DNA from: UBA2387 sp019454665
GTDB lineage: Bacteria; Armatimonadota; Fimbriimonadia; Fimbriimonadales; Fimbriimonadaceae
Assembly: GCA_045862995.1 (NCBI GenBank)
Contig: BTVX01000010.1
Span: 53,316-117,315 of the forward strand
Reading direction: 5' to 3'
Length of the DNA: 64,000 nt
A program made the position numbers and the translations under genes. The notes below the pieces were generated by a model. The model searched no databases and had not been told where the DNA came from. It saw only the letters and a list, made by a program, of their open reading frames with translations. Position 1 is the first letter of the stretch. Every line of letters starts with the position of its first letter. Positions 52,123 through 61,333 of the stretch are shown one piece after another.

Positions 52123-53705
52123 CAGTGACCGTTGAGCATCCGCTTGAGCAGCTTGAAGTCCTGTTCGTCGAAGTCGCCGTCGCGATCGGCGTCCAGGATC
52201 ATCGTCCAATGGTCGGGCATCTTGCCGCCGTAGCCGCCGGTCTGGGCGCGGAACATCTTGACGATGATCTCCATGTCTTCGGCGTCGAAGCGACCGTTCA
52301 TGTCAATGTCGCCCTTGATGTACAGGTGGACCCAACCCGCCGCAAAGCGGCCGTTGATGGAACCGCCATCCGTCGCCTTGAGATAAACGTACCACTGACC
52401 GTGCGGAATGGTGGCCGTGTTGACGTTGGCGACGCCGTCTGAGCCTGGAATGGCTTCGTAGCCGGGGACCAGGGTGGCCGTGTTCTTGTCGAAGACGACC
52501 GGGGTCCGATGCAGCCAGACGGCCACCTTGACGGGGTCGCCGTCGGCGTCGCTTGTCTGCCAGCGCACTCGGAAGGCCTCGATGCTGGCCTCGACCCAAA
52601 CGTTCTGGGCGGGTTCTTGAACGGTGATCGTGGGCGGGTTGTTCGCCGCCGGATCAATGCGCAGGTTGTAGCTCGGATTGGAACCCGAGTAAGGAAACAC
52701 GCGGATGTAATAGGTGCCCGCGGGCCGTCCGGAAAGCGAGATGGTCTCGTTGTTCGAGGTGGTGATGCTGCGCGCCAGCCGATTGCCGTTGGCGTCGTAG
52801 AGTTCCAGGTCGGTGTCGCCGGTGGTGATGGTCGAGGTTATCGCCACGTGGTCGCCCGCCGATCCGGCGTTGTTCATCCGGAACTTGAACCAGTCGTCGT
52901 CGTTCGGCTCGACCGAGAGGCTCTCGTAGGTTCGCGCCGCGTTCACCAAGCCGAAGTTCGGGCTGTTGTTGCCACCCTCGGGCCGGGCGTCCACTTGGGC
53001 GCGGGTGTCGTTTTCCTCGAAACGATCCGGGCCCAGCGGCGGCGGCGAAGCGATGGTGACCTTGACGCGCCCGATGTTGTTGTCCTCGTTCGATTCGAGC
53101 AGGTTGTTGTCAGGGTCCACTTCGGCCTCAAGCCAATACGTGCCATCCGGGATGTCCGTGATGTCCACCCATTGGTCGGGGAGCGACTTGCTGTAGATGT
53201 CCGCCCAGCCGGGGGTCAGGCCTTGCACGGTGGAGCCGCAGTTGCGGTAGTTTCCGGCCGAATTGTAGTAGGGGTTGCTCGTGTCGTGGACCTGAAGGTC
53301 GAGGATGCAAAAGCTGGTTTTCTGTCCCTCCGAGAGAATCTCGCCCACCCCGTCGTTGGCCAGAACCCGCCGCAGCCGGTACTTGCACCAATTGTCGAAG
53401 TGGATGTGGTTATGGCCCGCATGGTAGAGGAAGTTGCCAGCCGGGCGCTCCCAGAAGGTCCCATCGGTTCGGTAGATGCGCTGGTTGACCCGCTGCGTGG
53501 TGGAGTTGATGACTTCGCCGCCTCGGATTTCCAGACGCCCCCATCCGATGTTCGGGGTTCCGGTGCTCAGCCGGAGCAACTTGCGTCCGGGGATTTCGCC
53601 GGTGTCGATGGCGGTGTCGTACAGCTTCTCGTCCCAGATGGTGATATCGGGAAGAAGGTCATCGGCCAACAGGACCGATCCGAGGGCGAGGGCGGCGATG
53701 ATCAC
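52122..53705 (-). CDS. Secreted lysyl-oxidase-like copper enzyme with PPC and dockerin-like domains
   Basis: The 527-aa protein has a signal peptide (MIIAALALGSVLLA). The lysyl oxidase domain (about 15-225) carries the copper motif HAGHNHIHF (95-103) and the family segment VQGLTPGWADIYSKSLPDQW followed by DITDIPDGTYWLE, which should hold the tyrosine of the quinone cofactor site. A bacterial pre-peptidase C-terminal domain follows (about 240-335: DDWFKFRMNNAGSAGDHVAI), then a beta domain. Two EF-hand, dockerin-like loops (DIDMNGRFDAED and DADRDGDFDEQD) end it. It would oxidise primary amines, possibly cross-linking proteins outside the cell. Confidence 0.8.
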   Translation of the reverse strand: MIIAALALGSVLLADDLLPDITIWDEKLYDTAIDTGEIPGRKLLRLSTGTPNIGWGRLEIRGGEVINSTTQRVNQRIYRTDGTFWERPAGNFLYHAGHNHIHFDNWCKYRLRRVLANDGVGEILSEGQKTSFCILDLQVHDTSNPYYNSAGNYRNCGSTVQGLTPGWADIYSKSLPDQWVDITDIPDGTYWLEAEVDPDNNLLESNEDNNIGRVKVTIASPPPLGPDRFEENDTRAQVDARPEGGNNSPNFGLVNAARTYESLSVEPNDDDWFKFRMNNAGSAGDHVAITSTITTGDTDLELYDANGNRLARSITTSNNETISLSGRPAGTYYIRVFPYSGSNPSYNLRIDPAANNPPTITVQEPAQNVWVEASIEAFRVRWQTSDADGDPVKVAVWLHRTPVVFDKNTATLVPGYEAIPGSDGVANVNTATIPHGQWYVYLKATDGGSINGRFAAGWVHLYIKGDIDMNGRFDAEDMEIIVKMFRAQTGGYGGKMPDHWTMILDADRDGDFDEQDFKLLKRMLNGH

Positions 53706-53780
53706 TGGGTATGGGGCTCCTGATCCAAGTGTATCACGCCTGCGGTTGACGCCGGGCGCGCGAATCCGCTAGGCTAACCT

Positions 53781-54698
53781 GTGCTTTGGACGCTGTCGGC
53801 CCTGTTCGCTTTGTCGCCCCTTGGCCAGACGGCCCCGACCTCGCCGGTGAAGACCCCTATGGAAGCCCTCAAGATCGTCGAACCCCTCCGCCTCGTCCGA
53901 ACCGGATTCCAGTTCACCGAGGGCCCCATTTGGGACGCCAAGCACCAGCGGTTGCTGTTCAGCGACATCCCTGCGAACCGCATCTACGCGCTCGACCCCG
54001 CGGGCGAACTCTCGGTTTTTGCAGAGGACACCAAAGCGGCCAACGGGCTCGCGATCTACGGCGACGAGGTGTTCGCGTGCCAAGGCGACGCGGGCATGGT
54101 CGGGGCGTTCCATTTGGATACCAAGGCGCACCGAGTCGTGGCCGACACGTTTGGCGGGGTGCGCTTCAACGCACCCAACGACTTGGCCATCGCCAAGAAC
54201 GGCGACCTGTACTTCACCGACCCCAAGTTCGGCGACGGCAAGCTGACTCAACCCAAGATGTCGGTCTACTTCGTGCCCAAGGGCGGGAAGGCCCAGATGG
54301 CCATCCCCGACCTGCCCTGGCCCAACGGGATCGCCTACTCGCTCGATGAGAAGACCCTGTACGTCCACCCCACGGGCGATGCGTTCGTGCGGGCGTATGC
54401 CATCGAGGGCCCCGGCAAGCTCGGGCCGGAGCGGCGGATCTTCGAGACGCCGGACCACGGAGGACGCTCGTTTCCCGGCGGCGACGGGATGACGTTGGAT
54501 GGCGAGGGGAACCTCTACGTGACCGTGCCGATGCTCAAGCAGATGATCGCCCTCGATCCCGCCGGCAAGAATCTGCTCCGCGTGGACCTTCCCGAGAACC
54601 CGACGAACTGCACGTTCGGCGGCGCGGACCGCGATTGGTTGTACATCACGGCGTCTTCGTCGGTTTACGCTCTGCGTCTGAACCGAAAGGGCCGCTAA
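53781..54698 (+). CDS. SMP-30/gluconolactonase-family six-bladed beta-propeller
   Basis: The 305-aa protein starts with GTG 53781 and an N-terminal signal-like segment (LWTLSALFALSPLGQ). TGFQFTEGPIWDAKHQRLLFSDIPANRIYAL is the family's first blade, with the calcium-binding Glu. FNAPNDLAIAKNGDLYFTDPKF has the conserved Asn, and GDGMTLDGEGNLYV the conserved Asp. The family includes lactonases for sugar acids and other esters. Substrate unknown. Confidence 0.85.
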   Translation: MLWTLSALFALSPLGQTAPTSPVKTPMEALKIVEPLRLVRTGFQFTEGPIWDAKHQRLLFSDIPANRIYALDPAGELSVFAEDTKAANGLAIYGDEVFACQGDAGMVGAFHLDTKAHRVVADTFGGVRFNAPNDLAIAKNGDLYFTDPKFGDGKLTQPKMSVYFVPKGGKAQMAIPDLPWPNGIAYSLDEKTLYVHPTGDAFVRAYAIEGPGKLGPERRIFETPDHGGRSFPGGDGMTLDGEGNLYVTVPMLKQMIALDPAGKNLLRVDLPENPTNCTFGGADRDWLYITASSSVYALRLNRKGR

Positions 54699-54865
54699 GC
54701 ATCGTTTCATCGTCACCCGTGAGTGCCGTCTGTGGTTCGCGGGTCGTCTCCCTGCCCTTGGGCACGGCATCTCTCTCGACGGGTACACTTTGCGGACGTT
54801 TGCCCGCTGGGGCGGTTGAACCGCTTCCATCCCGCTCCGACGGTGCGCACCCACGGAATACGATC

Positions 54866-55291
54866 ATGGCCAAGAAGATTTCGTCTGTCATCAAGTTGAA
54901 CATCCCCGCAGGGAAGGGAACGCCGGCGCCGCCCGTCGGTCCCGCTCTCGGCGGCGCGGGCATCAACATGATGGAGTTCCTGAAGAAGTTCAACGAGCAG
55001 ACCGCGCCCAAGATGGGCTTCGTCATGCCCGTCGAAATCACCGTCTACGAGGACCGCTCCTACTCGTTCGTCGTCAAGCAACCCCTGGTGAGCGACCTCA
55101 TCAAGCGGGCCGCCGGCATCGACAAGGGCGCGGCCAACCCCAAGACCCAAAAGGTCGCCGTGCTCACGAAGGACAAACTCCGAGGCATCGCCGAGGAGAA
55201 GATGAAGGACTTCAACACCACGGACGTCGAGATGGCGATGCGCATCGTGGCGGGTTCGGCCCGCAGCATGGGCGTCCGCGTCGAAGACTGA
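54866..55291 (+). CDS. rplK: 50S ribosomal protein L11
   Basis: L11 of the GTPase-associated centre, binding 23S rRNA. The 141-aa sequence starts MAKKISSVIKLNIPAGKGTPAPPVGPALGGAGINMMEF (typical N-domain). It has the C-terminal rRNA-binding domain GSARSMGVRVED. I begin at ATG 54866; the frame is open 77 codons further upstream without homology. L1 (rplA), nusG and secE are not beside it, which departs from the usual operon. It is followed by the tricorn protease gene. Confidence 0.95.
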   Translation: MAKKISSVIKLNIPAGKGTPAPPVGPALGGAGINMMEFLKKFNEQTAPKMGFVMPVEITVYEDRSYSFVVKQPLVSDLIKRAAGIDKGAANPKTQKVAVLTKDKLRGIAEEKMKDFNTTDVEMAMRIVAGSARSMGVRVED

Positions 55292-55340
55292 TTCGCCCGA
55301 AAGTGGACGGGAGCGGGGCGGATGCTCCACAATCCAAGGC

Positions 55341-58300
55341 GTGATCGCGCCGCTCCTTCTTGCACTCGCCCAACCGGCACCCGCCATCCTGCGTGAGCCC
55401 GACATCCACGGCGAACGCATCGTGTTCCGGTGCGAGGGCGACGTGTGGATCGGCGACCTGGCCACGGGCGAAACCAAGCGCTTGACCCGCCACGACGGCG
55501 TCGAACGGTTCCCCCGCTTCTCGCCCGATGGGCGGCACATCGCGTTCACCGCCGAGTACGACGGCCCGCGCGAAGCCTACGTCATGCCAGTCGAAGGCGG
55601 GCTGCCCAAGCGTCTCACGTTCACAGGCGACTACGCCAATGTGCTCGATTGGACGCCCGACGGCACAGGGCTGCTCGTCCAGACGCGCTCGTTCCCCCGC
55701 AGCTTCGCGCTCAAGGTGGTGCCGGTTGCAGGCGGCGTGGCCGAGCGGCTGCCGTTGGAGTTCGCCTCTCACGGCTCGCTCTCGCCCGATGGCAAGCGGC
55801 TGGCGTTCAACCGGTTCCTGAGGTTCGACGACGCTTGGTTCCGCTACAAGGGGGGCCTCAAGAACGACATTTGGGTGGGCGACCTCGTGGCGAAGCGGTT
55901 CAAGAAGGTCGCGGTCTCGGATGGCTCGCACGAGTTCCCGGTGTGGGTGGGCGACCGCATCGCTTACGCCGCCGAGGGGCCGAAAGGCTTCAGCGTGATG
56001 GCCGTTTCGCCCAATGGCGGGCGCGCCCGCACGCTGGCCGGGCCGTTCCCCGAAGAGGTGCGCTCCCTGCAAACCGACGGCAAGCGGATCGTGTTCGAAC
56101 ACGGGTTCGCCATTTCGATCATCGAAGCCGATGGCATGGTGCGCGGCGTCTCGCTCCCCATCGTGTCGGACAAGGTCCACGCTCGGCCGTTCGCGGCCAA
56201 CGCCTCGGCGTTCGTGCAGTCCATGAGTCTGGGCCCCACGGGTGCCAGGCTGTTCGTCGAGACGCGCGGACGCCTCTACTCGGTGCCGGTCAAGCAGGGC
56301 GCGGTGGCCACGCTCGCCGCCAAGGACGGCGTGCGCTACCGGATGCCCAAGCTCTCACCGGACGGCACTCGATTGGCGTTCATCGGCGACGAAGAGGGCG
56401 AGCAACGCATTTACGCCGCCAGCCCCGACGGCTCGGAGCCCAAACCCATCACTCCTAAGGCCGCGCGAACCCTGCAGGCCATGTCCTGGTCGCCGGATTC
56501 TCAGTGGATTTCCTACGTGGACAGCACGTTTCACCTGCGCATCGTGCGCGCGGACGGCTCGGAAGAGCGCACTCTCGCGCAGGGCACGGGCAGCAAGTAC
56601 TGGTATGGGCCCGTCGTCTCTTGGTCGCCTGACAGCAAGTGGCTCGCGTTCGAGTCGTTCAATGCCAAGACGTCGTTTATGCGCACCGCCCTCTACCGGC
56701 TGGAGGACAAGTCCATCACCCTGCTGGGCGACGGGATGACCAACGACCGCTACCCCGCGTTCAGCCGGGACGGCAAGTGGCTGGCGTTCACCACGCAGCG
56801 CCACGCTGCTCCTCGGTGGGACGCCTGGCTGAACCAACAGATCACGGACAAGCCCTGGAAGGTGGTGTTGCTCGCCCTGCGCAAGGACGAGGTGTCGCCC
56901 TTCGCCCCCAAAAACGACGAGGAGGGCCCCGAGCCCAAGCCCGCCGAAGCCAAGAAGGAGTTCGTCCTCGACCTTGATGGCCTCTACGAGCGGGCGATCG
57001 AGGTGCCCCTGCCTCCGAGCGACGCCTCGCAGGTCGAGGTGCTCGGCGACCGCGTGCTGGTACAAGACGGCCCGACGATCCGCTTCTACGACCTGAAGGC
57101 CAAGCAGGCGGGCGTGCTGACCCAAGGCACGGCGTTCGAGGTCAGCGCGGACGGCAAGAAGGTGCTGGTCGGCGGAGCGGCGCCCCGCGTCGTCGAGCCC
57201 ACGGGCACCGATCTGCCACCCACCGCAGGCGTCGTCCCGTTGCCCAACGTGCGCTTCACCGTGGAGCCGGAGGCCGAATGGCGTCAGATCTTCTGGGACG
57301 CTTGGCGTCACTTGCGCGACTTCTTCTACGCCGAGAACATGCACGGGGTGGATTGGAACGCGATCGGCCAGAAGTACGCGAGGTACCTGCCTTCGGTGCG
57401 CGAACGCGAGGAACTCACCGACCTCATCCGCTGGATGCAGGCCGAACTCGGCACCAGCCACATGTACCGCAGCGAAGGCGACATCCGCCGCGCCACCAAC
57501 ACGCTGCCCATGGGCTATCTGGGCTGGGATCTCGAACCCCACGCCAGCGGTTACCCCAAGATCGCCAAGCTTCTTCGCGGCGACGGCTTCAGCCTCGCCG
57601 AACGCTCGCCTCTGCTCGAGGTCGGTCTCGGCGTGCGCGAAGGGATGCACGTGATCGAAGTCGCCGGCATTCCCGCCGACAGCCCTGGCTTTGCCGGTGC
57701 CCTGGCGGGGCGTGCGGGCGAGACGATCCGGATCGTGGTGAGCGACACGCCTTCGCGAGATGGCGCGAGGACCGTGTTCGTCAAGCCGATCTCCAACGAG
57801 AACACCTTGCGCTACCGGGAGTGGGTCCGAACCAACCGCGAAGCCGTGAGCAAGGCCACCAACGGACGCATCGGCTACCTGCACCTGCGCGCCATGGTGG
57901 ACACCGACATGGCCGACTTCGTGCGCCAGTACTTCCCGCAGCGGGACAAGGAAGCCCTGATCATTGACGTCCGGTTCAACAACGGCGGCAACGTGTCGAA
58001 CAACGTCGCGGCCGTCCTGAAGCAGAAGGTGGTCGCGTTCTTCAACCAGCGCAACCTGCCGAACTGGTCGCGACAGGGCGAGTTCTTCCTGGGGCCGATG
58101 GCGTGCCTGATCAACGAGTTCAGCATCTCGAACGGCGAGGAGTTTCCGCACCACTTCAAGGCGCTCGGTCTGGGTCCGCTCATCGGGCGGCGAACCACGG
58201 GCGGCGAGGTCGGTTCGGACCCCGGTTGGCCCATGATGGACGGGGCGCAGGTGTTCGTGCCGAACTATGGCGCGTGGACGCCCAAAGACGGCTGGATCAT

Positions 58301-58472
58301 CGAGGGCCCCGGCGTGTCGCCGGACATCGCCGTCGAATCGGACCCCAATGCCTGGGCCGCCGGTCGCGACGCGCAGCTCCATCGGGCCATCGAGGTGTTG
58401 CTGGCGCAACTCGCCAAGAAGCCGACGGTGTGGCCGACCACGCCGCCTCCCCCGGTTCGTCGAGGCGGCTAG
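55341..58472 (+). CDS. Tricorn-type S41 protease
   Basis: A 1043-aa protein starting at GTG 55341 with a signal-like segment (IAPLLLALAQPAPA). The N-terminal half consists of WD40-like propellers (VWIGDLATGETKRLTRH, DGRHIAFTAEY). The second half contains the PDZ domain and the protease: LGTSHMYRSEGD contains the catalytic His, and LINEFSISNGEEFPHHFKAL aligns with the tricorn nucleophile loop. There the nucleophilic Ser is retained and the following Asp reads Asn. Such enzymes degrade peptides delivered by other proteases. It is bigger than the archaeal average. The ORF has no breaks. Confidence 0.85.
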   Translation: MIAPLLLALAQPAPAILREPDIHGERIVFRCEGDVWIGDLATGETKRLTRHDGVERFPRFSPDGRHIAFTAEYDGPREAYVMPVEGGLPKRLTFTGDYANVLDWTPDGTGLLVQTRSFPRSFALKVVPVAGGVAERLPLEFASHGSLSPDGKRLAFNRFLRFDDAWFRYKGGLKNDIWVGDLVAKRFKKVAVSDGSHEFPVWVGDRIAYAAEGPKGFSVMAVSPNGGRARTLAGPFPEEVRSLQTDGKRIVFEHGFAISIIEADGMVRGVSLPIVSDKVHARPFAANASAFVQSMSLGPTGARLFVETRGRLYSVPVKQGAVATLAAKDGVRYRMPKLSPDGTRLAFIGDEEGEQRIYAASPDGSEPKPITPKAARTLQAMSWSPDSQWISYVDSTFHLRIVRADGSEERTLAQGTGSKYWYGPVVSWSPDSKWLAFESFNAKTSFMRTALYRLEDKSITLLGDGMTNDRYPAFSRDGKWLAFTTQRHAAPRWDAWLNQQITDKPWKVVLLALRKDEVSPFAPKNDEEGPEPKPAEAKKEFVLDLDGLYERAIEVPLPPSDASQVEVLGDRVLVQDGPTIRFYDLKAKQAGVLTQGTAFEVSADGKKVLVGGAAPRVVEPTGTDLPPTAGVVPLPNVRFTVEPEAEWRQIFWDAWRHLRDFFYAENMHGVDWNAIGQKYARYLPSVREREELTDLIRWMQAELGTSHMYRSEGDIRRATNTLPMGYLGWDLEPHASGYPKIAKLLRGDGFSLAERSPLLEVGLGVREGMHVIEVAGIPADSPGFAGALAGRAGETIRIVVSDTPSRDGARTVFVKPISNENTLRYREWVRTNREAVSKATNGRIGYLHLRAMVDTDMADFVRQYFPQRDKEALIIDVRFNNGGNVSNNVAAVLKQKVVAFFNQRNLPNWSRQGEFFLGPMACLINEFSISNGEEFPHHFKALGLGPLIGRRTTGGEVGSDPGWPMMDGAQVFVPNYGAWTPKDGWIIEGPGVSPDIAVESDPNAWAAGRDAQLHRAIEVLLAQLAKKPTVWPTTPPPPVRRGG

Positions 58473-58552
58473 GACGCGCCTACCGAGTCGTTCCACCGTA
58501 CGGATAGACTGACTTTGAGCGGTCGAGGGCATCCGCTCGGAGAACCCCTATT

Positions 58553-59638
58553 ATGGTGAAACCCGATATCGTACGCGAACTCGAGGCCAACGTCGGCTTC
58601 CCCGCCGTTTCGATCTTGCTGGAGACGCATCGGACCAGCCCGGACAACCAGCGCGATCCCATTGCGCTCAAGAACCTGGTGACCGAGGCGGAAGTGCGCT
58701 TGGCCGAGGTGCTCGACAAACGGCAGGCGGAACCGTTGGTCATCCGCTTGAGGGACTTGGCAGCCTCGATTGACCACGAGCACAACACCGAGGGCTTGGG
58801 TCTCTTCGTGAGCCCTGCTTACATGCGTGCCGTCCGCTTTCCTTACCGGGTCCCCACCCGGGTGCAAGTGGACGAGACGTTCGCCGTTCGCGACTTGATC
58901 CGCGCCCACCTGCAAAGCCCGCACTACTGGGTGCTGGTCCTGAGCGAAAAGCCGAGCCGGTTGTTCCTGGCCACACGGGACCAAGCCGACGAAGTCACCC
59001 GCTTCGGCTTCCCCATGACGCACACGGGTCCCGGCGGCGAAGCGCCTCTGCCCGGCGGATTCGGCGTGAACCCATCGGCCGTCCGCGACGCGCATCGGCG
59101 CGAGTTCGTGCGACGTGTGCTCAAGGGGCTGGGCGAGGCCAACGCTCTGGAAGCCCTGCCGGTTCTCGTGACGGGCACGCAAGACTTTCTGGCCGACCTC
59201 GACGTGGTTTCGCCCAAGGTCGAAGACTTGTTGGCGACGATCGGGGGCAGCTACGACCACCTCTCCGCTCACGACGTGGGACGGCTGGCGTGGCCGGTGG
59301 CCGAACAGGCGTTCGTCTCCCACCGATCGCTGGCGCTCAAGGAAGTCGCCGTCGCCGTGGGGGCGGGCAAGTGTGCCTCGGGTTTGCCGCAGGTCTATGC
59401 CGCCGTTCGCGAGGGTCGGGGCCACCTGCTGGTCGTGGAGGAAGGCTACATCGAGTCTGGGGCCATTGACCCCGAATCCGGTGCTTTGACCCTGCAAGAA
59501 GCGTCCGAGAAGGGCACTCAGGACGACGTGGTGGACTTGGTCATCCACGAAGCGATCGAACGGGGCGGACGCGTGGTTTTCGTGCCGCCGGGCAGCTTGG
59601 CCGTCCACCAGCGCATCGCCCTCGTGTTGCGGTACTGA
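58553..59638 (+). CDS. Bacterial archaeo-eukaryotic-release-factor-like protein (baeRF3 family)
   Basis: The 361-aa protein resembles eRF1/Pelota relatives: N-terminal FPAVSILLETHRTSPDNQRDPIALKNLV, a central Rossmann-like segment (WVLVLSEKPSRLFLATRDQADEV), and a C-terminal domain with VVFVPPGSLAVHQRIALVLRY. The family is linked by comparative genomics to ribosome rescue or hibernation. Its activity is not established, and no GGQ motif for peptide release is seen. It has normal length and its own start ATG. Confidence 0.7.
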   Translation: MVKPDIVRELEANVGFPAVSILLETHRTSPDNQRDPIALKNLVTEAEVRLAEVLDKRQAEPLVIRLRDLAASIDHEHNTEGLGLFVSPAYMRAVRFPYRVPTRVQVDETFAVRDLIRAHLQSPHYWVLVLSEKPSRLFLATRDQADEVTRFGFPMTHTGPGGEAPLPGGFGVNPSAVRDAHRREFVRRVLKGLGEANALEALPVLVTGTQDFLADLDVVSPKVEDLLATIGGSYDHLSAHDVGRLAWPVAEQAFVSHRSLALKEVAVAVGAGKCASGLPQVYAAVREGRGHLLVVEEGYIESGAIDPESGALTLQEASEKGTQDDVVDLVIHEAIERGGRVVFVPPGSLAVHQRIALVLRY

Positions 59639-59659
59639 GGGTCTACAATCTCGGCTGAG

Positions 59660-60340
59660 ATGTCGAAGCGTGCGGTGGTGTTGTTGTCGGGCGGTCTGGA
59701 TTCAGCCACCGTCCTCGCCATCGCGCGCGCCGAGGGCTACGAGGTGTACGCTTTGACCGTGGAGTACGGCCAGCGTCACGACGACGAGCTGGCGGCGGCG
59801 AAGCGTGTGGCCAAGCGGCTGGGCGCAGCCGCACACCAGTTCGCTTCCGCTTCTTTGCGGACGTTTGGGGGCAGCGCGCTCACCGACGACATTGATGTTC
59901 CCAAGGGACCCGCCGGCGAGCCTGTGGGTTCGGGCATCCCAGTCACGTACGTCCCCGCGCGCAACACCGTGCTTCTGAGTCTGGCCCTGGCGTATGCCGA
60001 GTCCATGGGTGCGCGCGACCTGTTCATCGGGGTGAATGCCGTGGACTACAGCGGCTATCCCGACTGCCGGCCCGCGTTCGTCGAGGCGTTCGAACGGCTG
60101 GCCAACGTGGCGACCAAGATCGGTGTGGAAGGCGAGACGATCCGCGTTCACGCCCCCCTGATGGAGTTGTCAAAGCCGGACATCATCCGCCGTGGACTGG
60201 CGCTGGGCGTGGACTACGGCCTGACGCTTTCGTGCTACGACCCGGTCGGCGGACGGTCGTGCGGGGGCTGCGACGCCTGCCGCATTCGGCTGGCGGCGTT
60301 CGCCGAGGTGGGCATCCGCGACCCGGGAGCGACGTCCTGA
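59660..60340 (+). CDS. queC: 7-cyano-7-deazaguanine synthase
   Basis: Forms preQ0 from 7-carboxy-7-deazaguanine with ATP and ammonia, in the queuosine route. The 226-aa protein has the PP-loop LLSGGLDSATVLA at the N-terminus and FIGVNAVDYSGYPDCRPAF. The zinc ligands are CYDPVGGRSCGGCDACRIR at the C-terminus. It follows the baeRF gene by 21 bases. Other que genes are absent in the window. Confidence 0.95.
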   Translation: MSKRAVVLLSGGLDSATVLAIARAEGYEVYALTVEYGQRHDDELAAAKRVAKRLGAAAHQFASASLRTFGGSALTDDIDVPKGPAGEPVGSGIPVTYVPARNTVLLSLALAYAESMGARDLFIGVNAVDYSGYPDCRPAFVEAFERLANVATKIGVEGETIRVHAPLMELSKPDIIRRGLALGVDYGLTLSCYDPVGGRSCGGCDACRIRLAAFAEVGIRDPGATS

Positions 60341-60446
60341 GAACCCGGACACCGCAGGGACGGTGGGCGTCAACCGACCCGTCGCGAGGAACTTGGCGGG
60401 CTTTGGGCGAGCCCTTCGTCCTCCGGGGTGCCCAGCCGCCGGACAT

Positions 60447-60522
60447 TGGCGCGACCGAAAGGACTCGAACCTTCGACCTTCTGCTCCGGAGGCAGACGCT
60501 CTATCCACTGAGCTACGGTCGC
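60447..60522 (-). tRNA. tRNA-Arg (anticodon CCG), CCA encoded
   Basis: On the minus strand acceptor GCGACCG (5' end 60522) pairs with CGGTCGC. D-arm GCTC...GAGC, anticodon arm TCTGC-CTCCGGA-GCAGA with CCG, T-loop TTCGAGT, discriminator G and encoded CCA (60447-60449) complete the molecule. It lies between queC and the DNRLRE-like gene. Confidence 0.93.
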
Positions 60523-60555
60523 GCACCGATGTGAGGATACACCAAACGGAGGCGC

Positions 60556-61209
60556 CTACTTGCGCTCGAGTTCCAGCTTGAGCTGAGGTCGGAACTCGGC
60601 CGGGCCGTCCTTCGAGTACACCTTGTAGATGAACTCTCGCCCGCTCGCCGACGGATCGAACGCCGCCGTCAGGAGAAACGCCACCGCCCGATCGTCCGAG
60701 TCCAGAGTCTTCACGAGCCGATCGGCGAACGAATCCTTGCCCGAAAGCAGGTCGAATGTGATCGGGACGGGCTGGCCCGCCTCGGCCTTGCCGAACACGC
60801 CCGCCGCCACCACGCCGTTCGGGCCGGCCTTCGGCTTCAGGTCCTTCAGCTTCCCGTGGTCCCAGTCCTTTTCGCGGAACGACGCGGGCACGAAGCGCAG
60901 TTCGAGCGGCTGACGGTCCGCATCGGCCTTGGCGAATCCGAACTCCGCCACATGATGCAACGCGAGCGTGGCCGACTTGACGGTGTACGACCCCTTGGGA
61001 ACGTCCTTGAAATCGAACCGAAGATAGCTGTGGGAGAACGAGTCGGCGTCGTCGGAGGCCTCGGGGAGGCTCTTGCCTCCGTTGCCCCACGCGCGCAGAT
61101 ACGGTTCCGCCGTGTCCGATGCGAAGGGATAGATCCAAAAGTCGTCCGACGGGGCAAACGTGCGGACGTCGAGGGTCGCCATTCCCATGGCCAGAATCGC
61201 GGCAAGCAT
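60556..61209 (-). CDS. Exported DNRLRE-type beta-sandwich protein
   Basis: From ATG 61209 (MLAAILAMGMATLDVRTF) the 217-aa product starts with a weak signal-like segment. The rest is beta-rich: TLDVRTFAPSDDFWIYPF, SYLRFDFKDVPKGSYTVKSATLALHHV and the C-terminal REFIYKVYSKDGPAEFRPQLKLEL. This pattern is that of the DNRLRE / CBM96-like carbohydrate-binding fold. It is not coupled to neighbours. The ORF track to 61365 does not look coding at its 5' end. Confidence 0.6.
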   Translation of the reverse strand: MLAAILAMGMATLDVRTFAPSDDFWIYPFASDTAEPYLRAWGNGGKSLPEASDDADSFSHSYLRFDFKDVPKGSYTVKSATLALHHVAEFGFAKADADRQPLELRFVPASFREKDWDHGKLKDLKPKAGPNGVVAAGVFGKAEAGQPVPITFDLLSGKDSFADRLVKTLDSDDRAVAFLLTAAFDPSASGREFIYKVYSKDGPAEFRPQLKLELERK

Positions 61210-61333
61210 GGCCCATTCTACGCCTTGTGGCGCGGCGCCCGTTGGGTCCGTGATTTCTCGACGGGCTGGTGCGGAACCATAAGGTCGGCACACGTTTCTG
61301 CCGATGATTTGGACCGGAATTCCCGTCGTCGCC

